In this document: positions 54,306 to 61,526 of the stretch, one piece after another
How the letters are laid out: every line of letters begins with the position of its first letter
Position numbering within the stretch: the first letter of the stretch is position 1
Assembly (NCBI GenBank): GCA_965279255.1
Contig: OZ257146.1
Coordinates: forward strand, 186,001 to 250,000
Direction of reading: 5' to 3'
Origin: CAMFLJ01 sp965279255
GTDB taxonomy: Bacteria > Actinomycetota > Acidimicrobiia > Acidimicrobiales > Acidimicrobilacustridaceae
Length of the DNA stretch: 64,000 nt
Notes under the pieces: model-generated
Database searches by the model: none
What the model saw: only the letters and a program-made list of their open reading frames with translations
What the model was told of the DNA's origin: nothing
Made by a program: the position numbers and the translations under genes

Positions 54306-54779
54306 GTGAGGATTCGGCGGACAATTGTGGCCTTCGTCGTCCTGTTTGCGGTCGGTCTTGGAGTTGCGTCCGCAGCCCCGACAGCGGACGCGCAAGTCGC
54401 GTTCGACACGTTCACGGTCTCGACCCGACACATCACGACCACGCAGCGAGTTGACCTTCCGACCGCCGAGGCGGTCCAGTGCGGTGCTCCGGCAGCGAAC
54501 CCGGTACTGGTGAGCAGCACATCGATCGCGCTCGAACCGGTGATCACGACGATCGCGACGTTCGGACCGGACACGATCTTCATCGGCGAGGACGAGACGG
54601 TGCCTTACGAGGTCGTGAGCGGCGAGACCAACTACAACACCCGCACGACCTATGAGACGGTCGTGACCCAGACATACCAGGGCATCGAGGCGGGACCGCC
54701 GTGCGACGGCGCGGTCGACGCGCTTGCGGCGTTGGCGCCGACGGGCGCGGTTGCGGTCAGCCCGAATTTCACCGGCTGA
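54306..54779 (+). CDS. Small secreted protein of unknown function
   Basis: A 157-residue protein. Residues 1-25 are a Sec signal peptide (MRIRRTIVAFVVLFAVGLGV then ASA-APTADA), with cleavage likely after ASA. The mature part is Thr/Val-rich and beta-strand-like (FDTFTVSTRHITTTQRVDL, TSIALEPVITTIATFGPDT, YNTRTTYETVVTQTYQG), with two cysteines (QCGAPA and PPCDGA) that may pair. No family is recognised. GTG 54306 has GAGGAG 6 nt upstream. Codon use is less biased than in neighbouring genes (many GCG, GAT, ACA), and it lies in the islet bounded by a 14-bp direct repeat, which suggests transfer. Confidence 0.8.
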   Translation: MRIRRTIVAFVVLFAVGLGVASAAPTADAQVAFDTFTVSTRHITTTQRVDLPTAEAVQCGAPAANPVLVSSTSIALEPVITTIATFGPDTIFIGEDETVPYEVVSGETNYNTRTTYETVVTQTYQGIEAGPPCDGAVDALAALAPTGAVAVSPNFTG

Positions 54780-55032
54780 AACATCGCTGCGTGTCGCTCG
54801 CTGGCCTCCGACCTATGAGCCTCGCTCTGATCGCTGGTGCATGGATGTGAGCCGACGGAGCAGCAACGCCGACGATCACCCCCTGGACAGACTCAGCGCC
54901 GACAGTCCGTAGTGTCAACGAGCGGACCACCACGCGCCCCAGAACGCCGGGAGTGTGACAGCACCCCACGTGTGCGAGGCACTGACCAAAAGGCGTCCGG
55001 GACCTCAGGACGGGCTGGAAGTGCCTCACTCG
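54780..55032. other. Intergenic stretch without a convincing gene
   Basis: About 250 bp between the secreted-protein stop and the right direct repeat. No frame has family resemblance. The 12-mer GGATGTGAGCCG at 54843-54854 repeats one in the leader region, and the composition is again untypical. It could be the remnant of an inserted element or the 3' end of a transcript. Confidence 0.55.
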
Positions 55033-55046
55033 CCTGACCTCGACGG
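55033..55046 (+). repeat. Right copy of a 14-bp direct repeat
   Basis: CCTGACCTCGACGG, identical to 53944-53957, 7 bp before the stop of the SGNH-like gene. The copies are 1089 bp apart, start to start. Confidence 0.7.
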
Positions 55047-55053
55047 TGGCGGA

Positions 55054-55863
55054 TCAGGCGTCGTCGAACGAGCCCGCCACGGCGGCCCAGGTCGCGGCGA
55101 CCACGAGGTCGTCGCCGGCGTCGGTGAGGTGCAGCCCGTCGGTGTGGCGCAGCGACGCCAGCCCGGTCGTCGTGCCATTCGGGTAGAGGGCCAGGTCCCA
55201 GTCGATCACCGGCACGCCGAGCGAGCGGTAGATCTCGTTGAAGTGCTCGATGCGGTCCTCGAGGCCGCTGAACCACGCGCTCTCCAGAGCCCGGGGCGTG
55301 ACCACCAGGTACACGTCGGCGTCGTGAGCCTGGGCCACCGAGACCATGAGTTGGGCCTGGGCCGCCCACACGTCCCACAGCAGCTCGCTGTCGGTCGGCA
55401 CGACCGTGCCGTCGGCCAGGGTGTAGGTGCCGTCGTAGTTGCAGCACGACTCGATGATCACGGCGTCGGGGTGCAGCGTCTCGAGCGCTTCCTGCAGCTG
55501 GGTCAGGCGTTCGCCCTGGTCGGTGAGGATGCCGGTGCCGCTCACCGCGATGTAGGTGACCTCCACTCCGTTGGCGTTGAACATGGCGGTCAGCTCGTCC
55601 TCGGCCATCACCACCATCGAGTCGCCGACGATCACCACCCGCTTCACCCCGTCGTCGTTCTCGTCGGCCACGGTCGTGGTGGTCGTCGCGTCGGCGGAGG
55701 CGAGCGTGGGGTCGACGGCCGTGCCGTTGGTCGATGTGGTGATCGACGAATGGCCGGCCGCCACGAGGTCGGTGGCGCCCTGGGCCACCCGGCTCCCGAG
55801 GCCGACGAGGGCGATGGACAGGACGAACAGCAGGAGCACGAGGGGGAGCGTTCGGCGGGCCAT
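55054..55863 (-). CDS. Secreted or membrane-anchored SGNH-hydrolase-like protein
   Basis: A 269-residue protein. Residues 5-25 are a signal anchor (TLPLVLLLFVLSIALVGLGS). A Thr/Ala-rich linker follows to about residue 72. The SGNH domain shows block I VVIVGDSMVV (nucleophile Ser), block V-like DGLHLT with the D-x2-H pair, and NYDG/SCCN around residue 140. This resembles the extracytoplasmic SGNH domains that deacetylate or acylate cell-surface glycans. ATG 55863 is the first codon after a GATCAT -10-like box (6 nt), perhaps leaderless. Confidence 0.85.
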   Translation of the reverse strand: MARRTLPLVLLLFVLSIALVGLGSRVAQGATDLVAAGHSSITTSTNGTAVDPTLASADATTTTTVADENDDGVKRVVIVGDSMVVMAEDELTAMFNANGVEVTYIAVSGTGILTDQGERLTQLQEALETLHPDAVIIESCCNYDGTYTLADGTVVPTDSELLWDVWAAQAQLMVSVAQAHDADVYLVVTPRALESAWFSGLEDRIEHFNEIYRSLGVPVIDWDLALYPNGTTTGLASLRHTDGLHLTDAGDDLVVAATWAAVAGSFDDA

Positions 55864-56055
55864 GTCCCGATGATCAGGCCCGAACCTGACACGGGGGTGG
55901 GCCACACCTGACCGTTCCCTGAGAGTGGATCGGTCGCCGGTCACAGGCGGGGACCTGGGGATGAGACAGCGGGCCTGCGGTTGTCTCGCGCCCACTGGTA
56001 CCGTGCGCGCACGGGCCACGGCGGTCCGCGACGTACGACGTAGGGGGATGCACCG

Positions 56056-57312
56056 ATGGCCGATGGCGCGCCGGGCGTGGACGAGATCGACCTCTCGAGC
56101 ATCGAGTTCTGGGCGCAGCCGTGGGCCGAGCGCGACGCCGCCTTCGCCACCCTCCGGCGGGAGCGGCCCGTCGCCTTCTTCGAGGAGCCCGAGGTGCCGC
56201 CCTTCCCGAAGGGCCCGGGCTACTACGCGGTCACGCGCCACGCCGACGTGATGGCCGTGAGCAAGTCCCCCGAGACGTTCTCGTCGGCCGCCGGGGCGGT
56301 GTCCATCCTCGACATGCCCGCCGAGATGAACGAGTACTTCGGCTCGATGATCTCCATGGACGACCCCCGGCATGCCCGGCTCCGCAAGATCGTGTCGGGC
56401 ACGTTCACGCCGAAGATGCTCAACCGGGTGCTCGAGGACGTCGCCGCCACCGCCCGCGACGTCGTCGCCGCGGCCAAGGGGAAGGGCGTGGTCGACTTCG
56501 TCGCCGAGGTCTCCAGCCCGTTCCCGCTGATCGTGGTCTGCGACCTGATGGGCATCCCCGACAGCGAGCGCCAGATGGTGTTGGCCCAGTCGAACATCAT
56601 CCTCTCGGGCGGCGATCCCGAGTTCATCCCGGAGGGCGTCGACCCGGTCACCGCCTTCCTCGGGGCCGGAGCGATGCTCGTGGAGCTGATGGACGGCCTG
56701 GCCGACGAGCGCCGGGCGCGCCCCACCGACGATCTCACCTCGGCCCTCGTCAACACCGCGGTCGACGGCGAGCAGCTCAGCGGTGACGAGCTGGCGTCGT
56801 TCTTCATCCTGCTGTCGGTGGCGGGCCACGAGACCACCCGCACCGGCATCAGCCACGCCGTCACCCTGCTCGGGCAGAACCCCGACCAGCGGGCCATCTG
56901 GCAGGGCGACGTCGAGGGCGTGACGGGCACCGCGGTCGAGGAGGTCGTCCGCATCGCCTCACCGGTGGTGTGGATGCGCCGCACCGTCACCCGCGACACC
57001 GAGCTCTCCGGCACGAAGCTCACCCAGGGCGACAAGGTGATCCTCTACTACGGCTCGGCCAACCGCGACGACGCCGTGTTCGCCGACCCCGACCGCTTCG
57101 ACGTGCTGCGCGACCCCAACCCGCACGTGGGCTTCGGTGGCCCCGGCCCCCACTTCTGCCTGGGCGCTCACCTGGCCCGCCGAGAGATCGCCCTGCTGAT
57201 CGGCGAGTTGTTCCGCCAGGTGCCCGACTGGCAGCTGGCGGGCGAGCCCGAGCAGCTGCGCTCGAGCTTCGTCAACGGCATCAAGCACCTCCCCGTGGAT
57301 CTGGGCTCCTGA
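56056..57312 (+). CDS. Cytochrome P450
   Basis: A 418-residue soluble bacterial P450. The oxygen-binding helix reads AGHETTR, the E-x2-R pair is in EEVVRIASPV, and the haem loop is FGGPGPHFCLGAHLARREIA with the thiolate Cys. The stretch SMDDPRHARLRKIVSGTFTPKML is typical of the CYP125/CYP142/CYP124-like group that oxidises sterol side chains or fatty chains in actinobacteria. TACCGT (55999-56004) is a possible -10, with AGGGGG before the ATG. The stop overlaps the start of the AhpD-like gene (TGATG), so a shared pathway is likely. Confidence 0.95.
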   Translation: MADGAPGVDEIDLSSIEFWAQPWAERDAAFATLRRERPVAFFEEPEVPPFPKGPGYYAVTRHADVMAVSKSPETFSSAAGAVSILDMPAEMNEYFGSMISMDDPRHARLRKIVSGTFTPKMLNRVLEDVAATARDVVAAAKGKGVVDFVAEVSSPFPLIVVCDLMGIPDSERQMVLAQSNIILSGGDPEFIPEGVDPVTAFLGAGAMLVELMDGLADERRARPTDDLTSALVNTAVDGEQLSGDELASFFILLSVAGHETTRTGISHAVTLLGQNPDQRAIWQGDVEGVTGTAVEEVVRIASPVVWMRRTVTRDTELSGTKLTQGDKVILYYGSANRDDAVFADPDRFDVLRDPNPHVGFGGPGPHFCLGAHLARREIALLIGELFRQVPDWQLAGEPEQLRSSFVNGIKHLPVDLGS

Positions 57313-58268
57313 TGGCCGCCTGGGGCGATCCCACCACCGGCGACCCGCGGGCCACCCACGCCCCCGAGGTCCTGGCCGCGCTGCAGGCGTCGTGCGCCTC
57401 GGTGCGCGCCGCGTCCGACCCCGCCCTGCTCGAGCTGGCCCGACTGCGCCTGGTCGAGCTGCTCGGCGACGAGGTCGAGGCTTCCGCTCCCGCATGGGGT
57501 GAGCCCGCGACCGCGGCGGTCACCGAGCTGGCGTCGTGGCCCACCTCCGCCGCCTTCGACGACCGCAGCCGGGCCGCCATGGCGCTCACCGAGCAGTTCG
57601 CCATCGACGTCACGGGCGTGCCCGCCGGTCCGCTCGGCCCCGCTGCCGCCCTGCTCGAGGCCGGCGTGCTGCCCTTCGTCCAGGGGCTCTACCTGCTCGA
57701 CGTCGGGCAGCGGGCGGCGATCGCCTTGGGTGCGCTGTTCGCCTCGCCGGTGCCGTCGAGCCTGTGGGCGTGGCCCACAGCGGGTGCCGACGTGCCGGCC
57801 GACCCCATGGCCGCGGTCGACCAGCTCATGCGGGCCACCGGGCGGCTGCGCTCGCTCGACCCCGTGCTGCGGGAGCTGGTGCGCCTGCGCGGTGCCCGTC
57901 ACCACCAGTGCCGTCGGTGCCAGTCGGTGCGCAGCGTCGCCGCCCTCGAGGCCGGCGCGGGAGAGGACCTCCTCTCCGCCGCCGACCCCACGAAGGTCGC
58001 CGACCTGCCGCCGGCCACCCGGGCCGCGCTGGCGCTCACCGACGCCATGCTGGCCGGGCGCCCGTCGGTGCCGGACGCCGTCGTGGCCGACGTGCGGGCC
58101 TCGCTCGCACCGGCCGAGGCCGTGGAGCTGGTCTGCTACCTGGTGCGCAACTCGGCCAACAAGATCGCGGTGGCCTTCGGAGCCGACGCCGCCATCGTCG
58201 ACGAGGGCTTCGAGTACCAGGTGATCGACCCCGGCGGCGACACCGTCACCGTCGACGCCCCGGCCTGA
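57312..58268 (+). CDS. AhpD/carboxymuconolactone-decarboxylase-like protein
   Basis: A 318-residue helical protein of the AhpD-like superfamily, twice the usual length. The C-terminal half carries the redox or proton-relay motif in VLRELVRLRGARHHQCRRCQSVR (C-x2-C), as in AhpD and CMD proteins, with LVRLR before it; the N-terminal half looks like a degenerate copy without the cysteines. It overlaps the P450 stop by one base. It may protect the P450 from peroxide or act on its product (inference). Confidence 0.85.
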   Translation: MAAWGDPTTGDPRATHAPEVLAALQASCASVRAASDPALLELARLRLVELLGDEVEASAPAWGEPATAAVTELASWPTSAAFDDRSRAAMALTEQFAIDVTGVPAGPLGPAAALLEAGVLPFVQGLYLLDVGQRAAIALGALFASPVPSSLWAWPTAGADVPADPMAAVDQLMRATGRLRSLDPVLRELVRLRGARHHQCRRCQSVRSVAALEAGAGEDLLSAADPTKVADLPPATRAALALTDAMLAGRPSVPDAVVADVRASLAPAEAVELVCYLVRNSANKIAVAFGADAAIVDEGFEYQVIDPGGDTVTVDAPA

Positions 58269-58287
58269 CCGACCGACCCCGGACGCG

Positions 58288-58315
58288 CCAGCGGCCACCC
58301 GGAGGTGGCCGCTGG
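58288..58315. terminator. Strong hairpin between convergent AhpD-like and desaturase genes
   Basis: Perfect 12-bp stem CCAGCGGCCACC (58288-58299) and GGTGGCCGCTGG (58304-58315) with a CGGA tetraloop. It lies 19 bp from either stop codon and can terminate both transcripts. No T-tract is present. Confidence 0.9.
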
Positions 58316-58334
58316 GGAGATCGGTGAGCGTCGC

Positions 58335-59486
58335 TCAGGCGGCGTCGGCCTCGAGCGGCGCCGGCGGCGTGGTGGCCGTGCGGGCGGCGGCTTCGCGGTA
58401 GGTGAGCCAGTGGCCCTCGTCGAAGTCGTAGAGCTGGCACTGGCGGGTGTTGGAGATGAAGTCCCGGAAGCGCAGGGGCTCGTCGTGGACGGTGCCCGGG
58501 AACGCCTTCTCGATGGCGTCGGTGGCCAGCTCGAGGTTGTACATCGGGATGCGCATGTCGACGTGGTGGGGGACGTGCACCATGATCCAGTGGAAGAAGA
58601 AGTTCAGGCCGAAGCGGGCCCGCAGCACGGTGGTGCCCTCCATCTGGCCCTTGAACTTGGTCCACTCACGGCGCTTCCACCAGCGGATGCCGGGCTGCAC
58701 GTGGTGCACGTGCACGAACGAGGCGATCACGTAGGTGAAGGCCAGGAACGGCACGATCAGGACCTTGACGATCATCCAGGCGACACCGGCCACCGAGCCG
58801 TACATGGCCCAGCCGAGGGCGCCGAGGAGCAGCGAGGCCACGGCGACGAAGGTCCAGACGATGATGCGGTCGCGGCGCACGGCCTTGGCCCAGCGGGCGG
58901 GCGGCGCACCGATGATCATCTTGTGCCACCAGACCTCGCGCAGGTAGTAGGCGCCGGCGCCGAGCCAGGACCACTCGAAGCGGTGGCGGAGCTTGCCGAG
59001 GGTGCTCATCTCGGCGTACTGCTCGGGCGTGTAGGGGTGCCACACGAAGTCGAAGCCCTGGCGCACGGTGTAGGCGTGGTGGATGCGGTTGTGACCCAGC
59101 ACCCAGCCTTCGTACACGTGCCAGCCCGGGAGCATGGCGACGGTGCCGATGAACCGGTTCAGCTTCTTGGAGGCGAAGAGCGAGCCGTGGGCGGCGTCGT
59201 GGCCGATCACGAACAGGCCGGAGATCACCAGCGCCGACAGGACCCAGAGCGCCACGACGGCGAAGGGGTTGTCGAACATGATCAGCCCGGCCACGACGAG
59301 GCCGTAGATGACGGCGTCGCGGGCGAAGTAGGCGAGGCCCTTCCACGTGGGGTTCTCGTAGGCCTCGGGGGGGATGACGTCGATGACCGGCTTCAGCGAG
59401 CCCTTGCGCTCGGTGCTGGCATCGTCGAGATCGGTGGCCGCGGAGTCGGGGGCCACGGTCGTTTCTGCGGTGTCGGCGGAAGGCAC
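58335..59486 (-). CDS. Membrane fatty acid desaturase
   Basis: A 383-residue di-iron desaturase. The three His boxes are HDAAHGS, HNRIHHAYT and HVPHHVDM, in the usual order, with four membrane helices (about 55-105 and 225-270). It introduces a double bond in lipid acyl chains with electrons from a ferredoxin or similar donor, none of which is encoded beside it. GTG 59486 lies 7 nt after a TAGGCT -10 box that is inside a perfect palindrome, so transcription should be tightly regulated, probably by a TetR-type lipid sensor encoded elsewhere. Confidence 0.94.
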   Translation of the reverse strand: MPSADTAETTVAPDSAATDLDDASTERKGSLKPVIDVIPPEAYENPTWKGLAYFARDAVIYGLVVAGLIMFDNPFAVVALWVLSALVISGLFVIGHDAAHGSLFASKKLNRFIGTVAMLPGWHVYEGWVLGHNRIHHAYTVRQGFDFVWHPYTPEQYAEMSTLGKLRHRFEWSWLGAGAYYLREVWWHKMIIGAPPARWAKAVRRDRIIVWTFVAVASLLLGALGWAMYGSVAGVAWMIVKVLIVPFLAFTYVIASFVHVHHVQPGIRWWKRREWTKFKGQMEGTTVLRARFGLNFFFHWIMVHVPHHVDMRIPMYNLELATDAIEKAFPGTVHDEPLRFRDFISNTRQCQLYDFDEGHWLTYREAAARTATTPPAPLEADAA

Positions 59487-59491
59487 GAAAA

Positions 59492-59523
59492 CCAGCCTAC
59501 CGACTGTTCGGTAGGCTGGACAA
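59492..59523 (-). promoter_or_regulatory. Desaturase promoter with perfect 12-bp-arm operator
   Basis: Arms CCAGCCTACCGA (59492-59503) and TCGGTAGGCTGG (59508-59519) with a CTGT centre. On the minus strand -35 TTGTCC (59523-59518), an 18-nt spacer and -10 TAGGCT (59499-59494) lie on the same bases, and the GTG follows 7 nt later. The core TACCGA-N4-TCGGTA is of the type bound by TetR-family lipid regulators. It may also form a hairpin in DNA, but the promoter overlap argues for an operator. Confidence 0.88.
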
Positions 59524-59610
59524 CCACCCCCTGAAATCCCTGGTCAGCGGCCAGATCGGCGGGATTCGAGCGCCTGGATTCCGGAAGCGGGGTTCAGGAC
59601 GCGAGGCCTC

Positions 59611-60810
59611 TCAGCCGGCGAGCTCGTGGGGGTCGTCGTGGGCGCCGGCCAGCTCGGCCGCGGTGAGCGGCCGCACGGCGGTGTCGACGGTGGCGGGCGG
59701 CGAGAGCGGGCTGGGCGGCGCAACCCCGTGGTCGGCCAGCTTGCGGGTGGTGACCAGCACTCGGCTCTCGAGCGAACCGACGGCCTCGTTGTACGAGCGG
59801 GCGGCGCGGTCGATGGCCCCACCCACCCTGGCCAGGTGCTCGGCGAAGATGCCCACCCGCTGGTGCAGCTCGCGGCCGAGGCGGGCGACCTCGGCCGAGC
59901 TCTCGGCCAGTCGCTCCTGACGCCAGCCGAAGGCGACGGCGCGCAGGAGGGCGATGAGGGTGCCGGGCGTGGCCAGGAACACCCCGCGGCCGATGGCGTC
60001 GTCGAACAGGGTGGGCCGGGCCTCGAAGGCCGCCGACAGGAAGGCGTCGCCCGGCACGAACATCACGACGAAGTCGATCGAGCCCTCGACGTAACGGCTG
60101 TAGTCGCGTGAGCGCAGCGCCTCGACATGGGCCACCACCGCCTTGCCGTGGGCCTCGAGGAGGCGTCGCTCGATGTCGGGGTCGTGGGCCTCGACCGCCT
60201 GCAGGTACGCCTGCATCGGCACCTTGGCGTCGACCACGACCGCCTTGGCCTGGGGCAGGCGCACCACGACGTCGGGCCTCAGGGGTCCGTCGTCGCCGGC
60301 GACGGTGGTCTGGGTGACGAAGTCGCAGTGCTCGACCAGGCCGGCCAGCTCGACCACCCGCCGCAGCTGGAGCTCGCCCCACGAGCCCCGGGCCCGGGTG
60401 TCCTTCATGGCGGTGGCCAGCACCTTGGTCTCGCTGTGGAGGGTCTCGGTGGTGGTGCGCAGCTGGCCGATCATCTCCCGCAGCTGCGAGGTCTCGACCG
60501 CCCGCTGCCGGTCGAGCGCCACCAACGCCTCCTGCAGGTGGCCGAGGCGCTCGTCGATCGGGCGCACCAGGCCCTCGACGGCGCGCTCGCGGGCGCGGGC
60601 CTCGCGCTCGCTGGCGTCCTCGAGCGAGCCGAACCGGGTGGTGGCGAGTTGGAGGAACTGCTCGTTGCTGGCCGCCAGGGCCTGCGAGGAGAGCGAGCGG
60701 AACTCCCGGGCCTGGTGGCGGCGCAGCGCGCCCATGCCGAGCGCGCCGACGGCGATGCCGACCATCAGGCCGACCACGACGCCGAGCACGGATGCCAGTG
60801 CGATGTCCAT
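59611..60810 (-). CDS. rmuC: RmuC-family DNA recombination protein
   Basis: A 399-residue protein. Residues 3-28 are a membrane helix (ALASVLGVVVGLMVGIAVGA), then a coiled coil of about 100 residues, then the RmuC nuclease-fold domain: RGSWGELQLRRVVELAGLVEHCDF, RPDVVVRLPQAKAVVVDAKVPMQAYL, DFVVMFVPGDAFLSAAFE and VFLATPGTLIALLRAVAFGWRQE. RmuC limits recombination at inverted repeats in E. coli and is linked to anti-phage or DNA-quality functions. ATG 60810 directly precedes the helix. Confidence 0.94.
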   Translation of the reverse strand: MDIALASVLGVVVGLMVGIAVGALGMGALRRHQAREFRSLSSQALAASNEQFLQLATTRFGSLEDASEREARARERAVEGLVRPIDERLGHLQEALVALDRQRAVETSQLREMIGQLRTTTETLHSETKVLATAMKDTRARGSWGELQLRRVVELAGLVEHCDFVTQTTVAGDDGPLRPDVVVRLPQAKAVVVDAKVPMQAYLQAVEAHDPDIERRLLEAHGKAVVAHVEALRSRDYSRYVEGSIDFVVMFVPGDAFLSAAFEARPTLFDDAIGRGVFLATPGTLIALLRAVAFGWRQERLAESSAEVARLGRELHQRVGIFAEHLARVGGAIDRAARSYNEAVGSLESRVLVTTRKLADHGVAPPSPLSPPATVDTAVRPLTAAELAGAHDDPHELAG

Positions 60811-60851
60811 GCCCCCATCTTCCGCAGGGGGTGTGACAGCCCCCGCTTCGG

Positions 60852-60890
60852 TGGCTCACCGCGTCAGGTCATGCCTGACGACATGAGCCA
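60852..60890. repeat. Intergenic hairpin with TGGCTCA/TGAGCCA arms
   Basis: Outer arms TGGCTCA (60852-60858) and TGAGCCA (60884-60890); inner stem CGTCAGG (60862-60868) and CCTGACG (60874-60880) with a 5-nt loop. It lies between the divergent rmuC and membrane-protein genes. A second small stem CCGCTC/GAGCGG follows at 60906-60920. The outer arms match hairpins at 45855 and 18643. Confidence 0.75.
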
Positions 60891-61013
60891 GTGAGAGGGG
60901 GGTGACCGCTCAAGGAGCGGTGCGGGCGGTCCGATCACCACATCCCGTGGTCCCACCGTCGCAGGGACCCGTCTGCGAGCATCTGCGGCGTTCGAGCCCA
61001 CCCGGGAGCCAGC

Positions 61014-61496
61014 ATGACCACCCTCATCATCGTCCTCGTCGCCATCGTCGTGATCGCCGTCCTGGTGTCACTCGTGCTGAACCCGATCCTCCAGAAGCGG
61101 GGTGACACGGCCATCGAGGACGCCCGCACCGTCCTCGGCGGGCGCGACAACGTCACGCTCATCGAGCCCAAGGCCGTGGGCCACGGCTCCGAGCCCGACG
61201 AGGCCGGCGGCCTCCGAGGCCAGGGCGTGCTGGCCCTCAGCGCCGACAAGCTCGCCTTCGTCACCTGGGCGCCGCGCAAGAGCTTCGTGATCGACCGCTC
61301 GGCCATCACCGGCGTCACCACCTCGGCCCCCGACGCCCGCGTGATGGACAAGGCCACCATCGAGGTCGCCTTCACCAGCGCCGAGGGCCCGGCCACCACC
61401 TCGTTCCGCCTGCCGGAGCTGGCCCGCTGGCTCGACGCCCTGGGCTTCGACTGGGGCCCCGAGGGCGCGCCGAGCTTCGACGCCGACGACGACTGA
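61014..61496 (+). CDS. Membrane-anchored small protein with PH-like C-terminal domain
   Basis: A 160-residue protein. Residues 3-24 are one membrane helix (LIIVLVAIVVIAVLVSLVLNP). The soluble part (about 40-155) is beta-rich: LRGQGVLALSADKLAFVTWAPRKSFVIDRSAITGVTTSAPDA followed by IEVAFTSAEGPATTSFRLPELARWLDALG, the pattern of bacterial PH-like (GRAM/bPH) domains ending in a helix. The acidic tail is DADDD. Function unknown; it probably attaches to the cytosolic membrane face. ATG 61014 with GGGAGCC upstream. Confidence 0.85.
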   Translation: MTTLIIVLVAIVVIAVLVSLVLNPILQKRGDTAIEDARTVLGGRDNVTLIEPKAVGHGSEPDEAGGLRGQGVLALSADKLAFVTWAPRKSFVIDRSAITGVTTSAPDARVMDKATIEVAFTSAEGPATTSFRLPELARWLDALGFDWGPEGAPSFDADDD

Positions 61497-61526
61497 CCGA
61501 GCGGCTGCTGACCCTGCCGGTCCGGC

